Part shown: in pieces, positions 60,022 to 64,000 of the stretch
How the letters are laid out: each line of letters starts with the position of its first letter
Position numbering within the stretch: the first letter of the stretch is position 1
Assembly: GCF_000317305.3 (NCBI RefSeq)
Contig: NC_023036.2
Coordinates: 124,001 to 188,000 of the forward strand
Length of the DNA: 64,000 bases
Source of the DNA: Mycolicibacterium neoaurum VKM Ac-1815D
GTDB taxonomy: Bacteria > Actinomycetota > Actinomycetes > Mycobacteriales > Mycobacteriaceae
Reading direction: 5' to 3'
The notes under the pieces: model-generated
Told to the model about the DNA's origin: nothing
What the model saw: only the letters and a program-made list of their open reading frames with translations
Databases searched by the model: none
Program-made: the position numbers and the translations under genes

Positions 60022-61149
60022 ATGCTTCACGGGCGTGACCAGCGCGATCATTATGACTGGCTGACCGCATATCTGGCCGCCAGAGATCTTCAGGTGCCCA
60101 CCTCGCGCGTCGTCGCCGCGCTCATCGGATCCCTGGGTGTCATCTCGGTGCTGGTGACGGCGATGAGCTCCGGTCTGCAACATTCCTTCCGGTTCGCCCT
60201 GGCGGTCGTGCTTTTGGTGGTGTGCACCGCGATGGTGCTCATGTGGTCGCGGTCGGACTGGCCGCCCAGGTGGCAATCCCAGGTGTGTCTGGCCGCCGGG
60301 ACCGTACTCATCGCCGCGACGTGTGTCTCCGATCCCGATCCGGTGCTCGGGTTGCTCGGCTCGGTCGCGTTCACAGTGACCACCGGGTATGCCGTCATCT
60401 TCCATTCCCGGAGATGGCTCATCGGGGTCTGGGTGGTCCAGTTGGCGACCCTGATCGTGCTGGCCTGGCGGCTGGTGTCCATCGACTACGGCCTTGCGGT
60501 GGCCAGCGTCGTGTTCGTGGTGCTGATCAATGCTTTCATGGTCTTCGCGTGCGAATTGGTCCTGCGGCTCATCGGGTCGGAGAAGCCGCACGGTGAGATC
60601 GAACCGCTGACCGGTCTGCTCAATCGCGACGCCTTCTACGACAGCGTTGCGACGCTGATCGGATCGCGCAGCCGCCACGACGACCGGTACCTGATCCTGA
60701 TCGTGGTGAATCTGGACAGCTTCTCGCTGCTGACCGCGATGTCCGGCAAGACCGGTGGTAACCGTGCCAGGGTCGCCATCGGACAGCGTCTGCGTGAAAC
60801 GGTGCGTGGCGACGCGGTGATCGGCCACCAGGGTGATGCGGAGTATCTGGTCGCCGACGTGTTCACCACCCCCGACCCGACCCCGCTGGCCGAGCGCATC
60901 CTCGGCACCATCAAGTCGGCGCCGTATCAGCTGACCGCCAGCCTCGGCGTGGTCAGTACTCCGCTCAAGCCGCTGACCGAGCAAGCCTCCCATGACGTGC
61001 TCGACGAGTTGCTGACCATCGGCACCGGGGCGATGTACGAGGCGCGCAAGTCCGGCGGAAACCAGTTCCGGCTGCTGCTGTCCCCCGCGTTGGCCAGTAC
61101 CGACGGCGATGATCCCGACGACCGGCCGGAGATCGAGCGCTCGGCCTGA
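60022..61149 (+). CDS. Membrane protein with degenerate GGDEF domain
   Basis: About 375 residues from ATG 60022 (GTG 60007 possible). Six hydrophobic helices span about 30-185. The cytoplasmic GGDEF-like domain starts at EPLTGLLNRDAFYDSVATLI. The catalytic GGDEF is replaced by HQGDAEYLV, with a GNRARVAIGQRLRETVRGDA helix before it and a final SGGNQFRLL. The changed active site suggests it does not make c-di-GMP and may bind nucleotide or act as a membrane sensor. Monocistronic. Confidence 0.8.
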   Translation: MLHGRDQRDHYDWLTAYLAARDLQVPTSRVVAALIGSLGVISVLVTAMSSGLQHSFRFALAVVLLVVCTAMVLMWSRSDWPPRWQSQVCLAAGTVLIAATCVSDPDPVLGLLGSVAFTVTTGYAVIFHSRRWLIGVWVVQLATLIVLAWRLVSIDYGLAVASVVFVVLINAFMVFACELVLRLIGSEKPHGEIEPLTGLLNRDAFYDSVATLIGSRSRHDDRYLILIVVNLDSFSLLTAMSGKTGGNRARVAIGQRLRETVRGDAVIGHQGDAEYLVADVFTTPDPTPLAERILGTIKSAPYQLTASLGVVSTPLKPLTEQASHDVLDELLTIGTGAMYEARKSGGNQFRLLLSPALASTDGDDPDDRPEIERSA

Positions 61150-61162
61150 CGGTCCGCCCGGC

Positions 61163-61972
61163 TCAGCCGACCAGCAGCCTGCTGCGGAACAGCTCGAGCA
61201 CCTGGTCCAGCGCGGCCCGTGTCGGGGTGCCCGGCTTGTCGATCAGATGCTCGGTGAGCACCGAATGGGCCGACATCATCGCGTCGGGATTGGCGTCCGA
61301 GCCACTGAGCTCCACTGCGATGAATCCGTCACCGAGTTGTTCACGCAGGAAATCGAATCGTTGGGCGGGCACCATCGTGTCGGAGTCGAAGCGCAGGCCC
61401 AGCACCTTCAGACCCCGGGCGCACCGTCCCTTCACGATCTCCAGGTCGGCGGGCGAGATGTCGATGGAGTTCTTCTGCGCGGCGGTCAGCGCTATGGGCA
61501 TCGACGGCTGCGACAGCACCGGTGCGAGCAGGATCTCGTCGGTGGCCATCGCCAGGGCGTAACCGCCGGTGAAGCACATGCCTACCGCGCCGACCCCCGG
61601 ACCGCCGCAGCGCGTGTACTCGGCACGGGCCAGCGCGCGCAACCAGCCGACGACCGGTGACGTGCGGCCAGTGGCCCAGGTGGTGAACTCCTTGCTGATG
61701 CAGGCCGGCACCATCGAGGTGGCCAGCGCCTTCACCCCGGCCAGCTTGCTCGCGTTGGGGTCTCGGCCCGGCACCCCGAACAGGTGGGGCAGCACGGCGG
61801 TGCAGCCCAGCTCGGCGACCTGCCGCGCGAAGGCCGCGACCTTGGGGGTGATGCCGGGCATCTCGGCGATCACGATGACCGCGGGACCGCTGCCCTTACG
61901 GAATACCGTGCGGGTCTTACCGTCATGGGTGAACTCGGTGCGGTCGAAGTCCGCGAGATCGTCATCCGACAC
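61163..61972 (-). CDS. Dienelactone hydrolase family protein
   Basis: A 269-residue alpha/beta hydrolase. The nucleophile elbow is GAVGMCFTGGYALAMA with Cys in place of Ser, as in dienelactone hydrolases. The oxyanion region is VIVIAEMPGITPKVAAFARQ, and the acid and His lie in LRFDSDTMVP and MSAHSVLT. The substrate is probably a lactone or ester. Convergent with the GGDEF gene, 13 bp apart. Confidence 0.85.
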   Translation of the reverse strand: MSDDDLADFDRTEFTHDGKTRTVFRKGSGPAVIVIAEMPGITPKVAAFARQVAELGCTAVLPHLFGVPGRDPNASKLAGVKALATSMVPACISKEFTTWATGRTSPVVGWLRALARAEYTRCGGPGVGAVGMCFTGGYALAMATDEILLAPVLSQPSMPIALTAAQKNSIDISPADLEIVKGRCARGLKVLGLRFDSDTMVPAQRFDFLREQLGDGFIAVELSGSDANPDAMMSAHSVLTEHLIDKPGTPTRAALDQVLELFRSRLLVG

Positions 61973-62046
61973 GGCTGTGCTCCTCTGCTGGCGAACCGTT
62001 CGACATCCTCGGCCACAGTATGTCTGCCGTCATCGGGTGGCCGTCA

Positions 62047-63678
62047 TCAGGTGTAGGGATCGACGATCTCGGCGTGGGCCGGTTCGGTGCTGATCTCGAC
62101 GGGGCGGCGCAAGCGCTGGGCGTCGAGCACCATCAGCGCGACGTGCAGCGAGGTGCGTGACTCACCGTCGTCGAGGTCGACACCGAGGGCGGCCTCGATC
62201 GCGGCGAGCTTCTTGTACAGCGCGGGCCTGCTGATGTGCAGTCGCGCGGCCACCGCCGCCTTGTTACCCGCCAACCGCAGATACTCGCCGAGCACAACGA
62301 TATTGGCCTGATCGCCGGCCAGCAGCGCCTTGAGCTCGCTCTCGGCGAACGCCTGCACGCGGTGGTCGCTGCGCAGCAGCGCGATCAGTCCGCGTAACCG
62401 GACGTCGGCGGCGCGGTAGTACGGACGGTGCGCCTCGTTCATGGCCAGCGCGACCTCGGCGATGTGGGCGGCCTCCCCCATCCCGTATATCGCATCGATC
62501 ACCCGGTTGACCGAATCGCCCACTGCCAGTGCGCTGTCCGGCACGGCCTCGACCCGGCGGATCTCGCGGCGCAGCTCGGCCCCCAGCGCGCTCAGCGCAC
62601 TGTCCGCCGGTTGGGTGACGCTCAGGGACAACACCATCCAGATCTCACCGTCGCGCCGCACGGAGAACAGTCCGGTATGTCCGGAGGCGTTCACCGCGTG
62701 CATGACGGTGTCCAGCAGCGAGATGTTGTGGCGTTGCCCGACAACGGGATCGGTGGCCGGGATGGGCCGGTCGATGCGGACCGCGGCCGGCACGTACCGC
62801 GCGGAGGACCGCAGGCCCAGCGCGTGTGCGCGGGCGGCGACCTCGGCCTCGTCGGTGATGCGGCTGCGCAGCACATCGTCGATCAGTCCGGTCTGGGCCT
62901 GGTGGGTGAGCCCGGAGCGGTCCCGCTCGATCATCCGGTGCAGCGCCAGCGCCACCCCGGCGCGCTCCAGCACCATCCGGGTGCGTGACGCGTCGGCGGA
63001 TCGGCGCGGCACGATCAGGCGTCCCCATTCCTGGGTGCGCGGACCGACCGCGGTCGTGGTCCAGTGTTCGGCCTCGGCGGTGCGACGGGATCGCTGCTCC
63101 CAGTCCCGCAGCAACACCGCGGTGGGCCCTCCCCCGGGGACGCCGGCCACCGCGAGCACCCGGTGTGCCAGATCCTCGAGGACGACGGGCTCGTCGAGCA
63201 TGCCTGCCGCGGCCTCCACGATTCCCTCCAGCGAGGCACGCTTCATGCTCAGGTCGGTGAACGTCTCGTGCACGCGCCGGTCGAAGTCGACCCGGTCGAA
63301 CTGGTCGGTGACGATCATCCGGTGCACCGCCTCGGTGATCTCGACGAACCGCACCTCACGGTGCAGCGCGACCAGGGCCAGGCCGAACTCCTCGGCGTAG
63401 CGCCCGGCGTCGGGGGGTAGCGCCGCCTCGCCGAGTTCGACGACGATGCCGAGCACACCGGCGGCGGCCATCCCCTGCAGATAGCGCCGCGGGTCGGCGC
63501 GTAGGGCGGCACCGGTGGTCAGCACCAGCTCGCCGCCCTCCACCAGGGCGGACAGGTCGGCGATATCGCTGACGTGCACCCAGCGGATCGGGTCGTGGAA
63601 GCGGCGCGCGCTGAGCACCTCGGGCTCTCCGCGGTGCAGTACCGGTAGGCCGATGACATCGGCAACGGTCAGCTCCAT
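62047..63678 (-). CDS. PucR family transcriptional regulator
   Basis: A 543-residue protein: the N-terminal PucR sensory domain (ADVIGLPVLHRGEPEVLSAR, IRWVHVSDIADLSALVEGGE), a central GGDEF-like CdaR domain (about 290-420) and the C-terminal PucR helix-turn-helix (LGEYLRLAGNKAAVAARLHI, then SRPALYKKLAAIEAALGVDL). Divergent from an mmsA-type gene, so it probably senses a catabolic intermediate and controls that pathway. Inverted repeats lie directly upstream. Confidence 0.9.
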   Translation of the reverse strand: MELTVADVIGLPVLHRGEPEVLSARRFHDPIRWVHVSDIADLSALVEGGELVLTTGAALRADPRRYLQGMAAAGVLGIVVELGEAALPPDAGRYAEEFGLALVALHREVRFVEITEAVHRMIVTDQFDRVDFDRRVHETFTDLSMKRASLEGIVEAAAGMLDEPVVLEDLAHRVLAVAGVPGGGPTAVLLRDWEQRSRRTAEAEHWTTTAVGPRTQEWGRLIVPRRSADASRTRMVLERAGVALALHRMIERDRSGLTHQAQTGLIDDVLRSRITDEAEVAARAHALGLRSSARYVPAAVRIDRPIPATDPVVGQRHNISLLDTVMHAVNASGHTGLFSVRRDGEIWMVLSLSVTQPADSALSALGAELRREIRRVEAVPDSALAVGDSVNRVIDAIYGMGEAAHIAEVALAMNEAHRPYYRAADVRLRGLIALLRSDHRVQAFAESELKALLAGDQANIVVLGEYLRLAGNKAAVAARLHISRPALYKKLAAIEAALGVDLDDGESRTSLHVALMVLDAQRLRRPVEISTEPAHAEIVDPYT

Positions 63679-63721
63679 TTACACACTGTAACTACATAGG
63701 CGAAATCGGAGACATTTTGTC
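63679..63721. promoter_or_regulatory. Inverted repeats in the pucR-mmsA intergenic region
   Basis: TTACA-CAC-TGTAA (63679-63691) is a perfect palindrome touching the pucR start codon. GACA-TTT-TGTC (63711-63721) is a second, shorter one. Both are AT-richer than the surroundings and well placed for autoregulation and control of mmsA. Confidence 0.5.
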
Positions 63722-63785
63722 GGGGTCGGACTGTGCGCTGGGTCCCACACTGAAGTCACCACCCACAGAAAGTGAGCGCATCGCG

Positions 63786-64000
63786 ATGCAGGCCACCATT
63801 CAGCACTGGCTCAACGGCACCTTCTTCGAAGGCACCTCGGGGCAGACCGCGCCCGTGACGAATCCGGCGTCGGGTGCGGTGACCGGTCAGGTCGCCCTGG
63901 CCTCGGTCGAGGATTCCCGGGCAGTCATCGAGGCCGCCGCCGCGGCGTTCCCCGCCTGGCGCGACACCTCCCTGGCCAAGCGCACCCAAATCCTCTTCGC
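63786..64000 (+). CDS. mmsA: Methylmalonate-semialdehyde dehydrogenase, N-terminal fragment
   Basis: The window ends after 71 codons. The visible start (MQATIQHWLNGTFFEGTSGQ, then APVTNPASGAVTGQVALASV and FPAWRDTSLAKRTQILF) is the N-terminus of an aldehyde dehydrogenase of the CoA-acylating MmsA type, which turns methylmalonate or malonate semialdehyde into propionyl- or acetyl-CoA in valine, beta-alanine or pyrimidine breakdown. Divergent from pucR. Confidence 0.82.
   Translation, partial: MQATIQHWLNGTFFEGTSGQTAPVTNPASGAVTGQVALASVEDSRAVIEAAAAAFPAWRDTSLAKRTQILF

Overview
The window is high-GC, densely packed DNA from a mycobacterium, most likely a rapidly growing Mycolicibacterium. The evidence is a run of genes in the order known from the end of the M. 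tuberculosis chromosome: an Rv3850-like protein, the membrane-anchored H-NS-like protein (Rv3852), rraA, ethA, ethR, the PHP protein (Rv3856c), gltD and gltB. It also carries genes typical of fast growers: a third Y-family polymerase, M. smegmatis-type Dps, an aquaporin and the methylmannose polysaccharide cluster. I see no rRNA, tRNA, CRISPR array, insertion sequence or prophage. Frequent GTG starts, 4-base ATGA/GTGA gene overlaps and leaderless promoters also fit the genus. Family and ortholog names come from recognising the proteins, not from a search.

Layout. 1-1133: ImmA/IrrE-type metallopeptidase with a membrane partner, cut by the window edge. 1488-4122: DUF6474-like protein, copC, copD and the H-NS-like protein. 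4130-7776: a TipA-type MerR regulator with its own textbook promoter, rraA, then the divergent ethA/ethR pair. 7800-11084: an SOS-boxed DinB polymerase, a PHP phosphoesterase and an F420 oxidoreductase. 11429-17486: gltBD (glutamate synthase). 17960-28149: mixed metabolism, stress and repair (thioesterase, aquaporin, Dps, AlkA-like glycosylase, DAO oxidase, a 13E12/DUF222 HNH protein, a KstR-boxed NTF2/SDR operon, msrA). 28151-30205: cyp138 and its TetR regulator.

30151-34510 is the 3-O-methylmannose polysaccharide (MMP) cluster: TetR, meT1, mmpH, a second methyltransferase and manT. A shared 16-bp operator-like sequence lies in front of both arms. Next comes a frameshifted C39-like peptidase. 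35133-38806 is a four-gene membrane/cupredoxin operon of unknown function, followed by pncA. 39365-46322: MerR, a SulP transporter, a MarR-ABC exporter, an orphan maltokinase, a HugZ-like protein and a PRTase. 46334-50114: a binding-protein ABC importer. 50210-57508: a PPOX protein, carboxylic acid reductase, a DMT transporter, a PE-PPE esterase, and terC behind a yybP-ykoY (Mn2+) riboswitch. 57696-64000: a Thr-rich membrane protein, Rieske, GtrA, SDR, degenerate GGDEF, dienelactone hydrolase, and PucR divergent from mmsA (cut by the edge).

The most interesting points are regulatory: the shared MMP-cluster operator, the terC riboswitch with a visible anti-Shine-Dalgarno switch, a perfect KstR box on an undescribed NTF2/SDR operon, the SOS box inside the annotated start of the DinB gene, and the unexplained cupredoxin/membrane operon.
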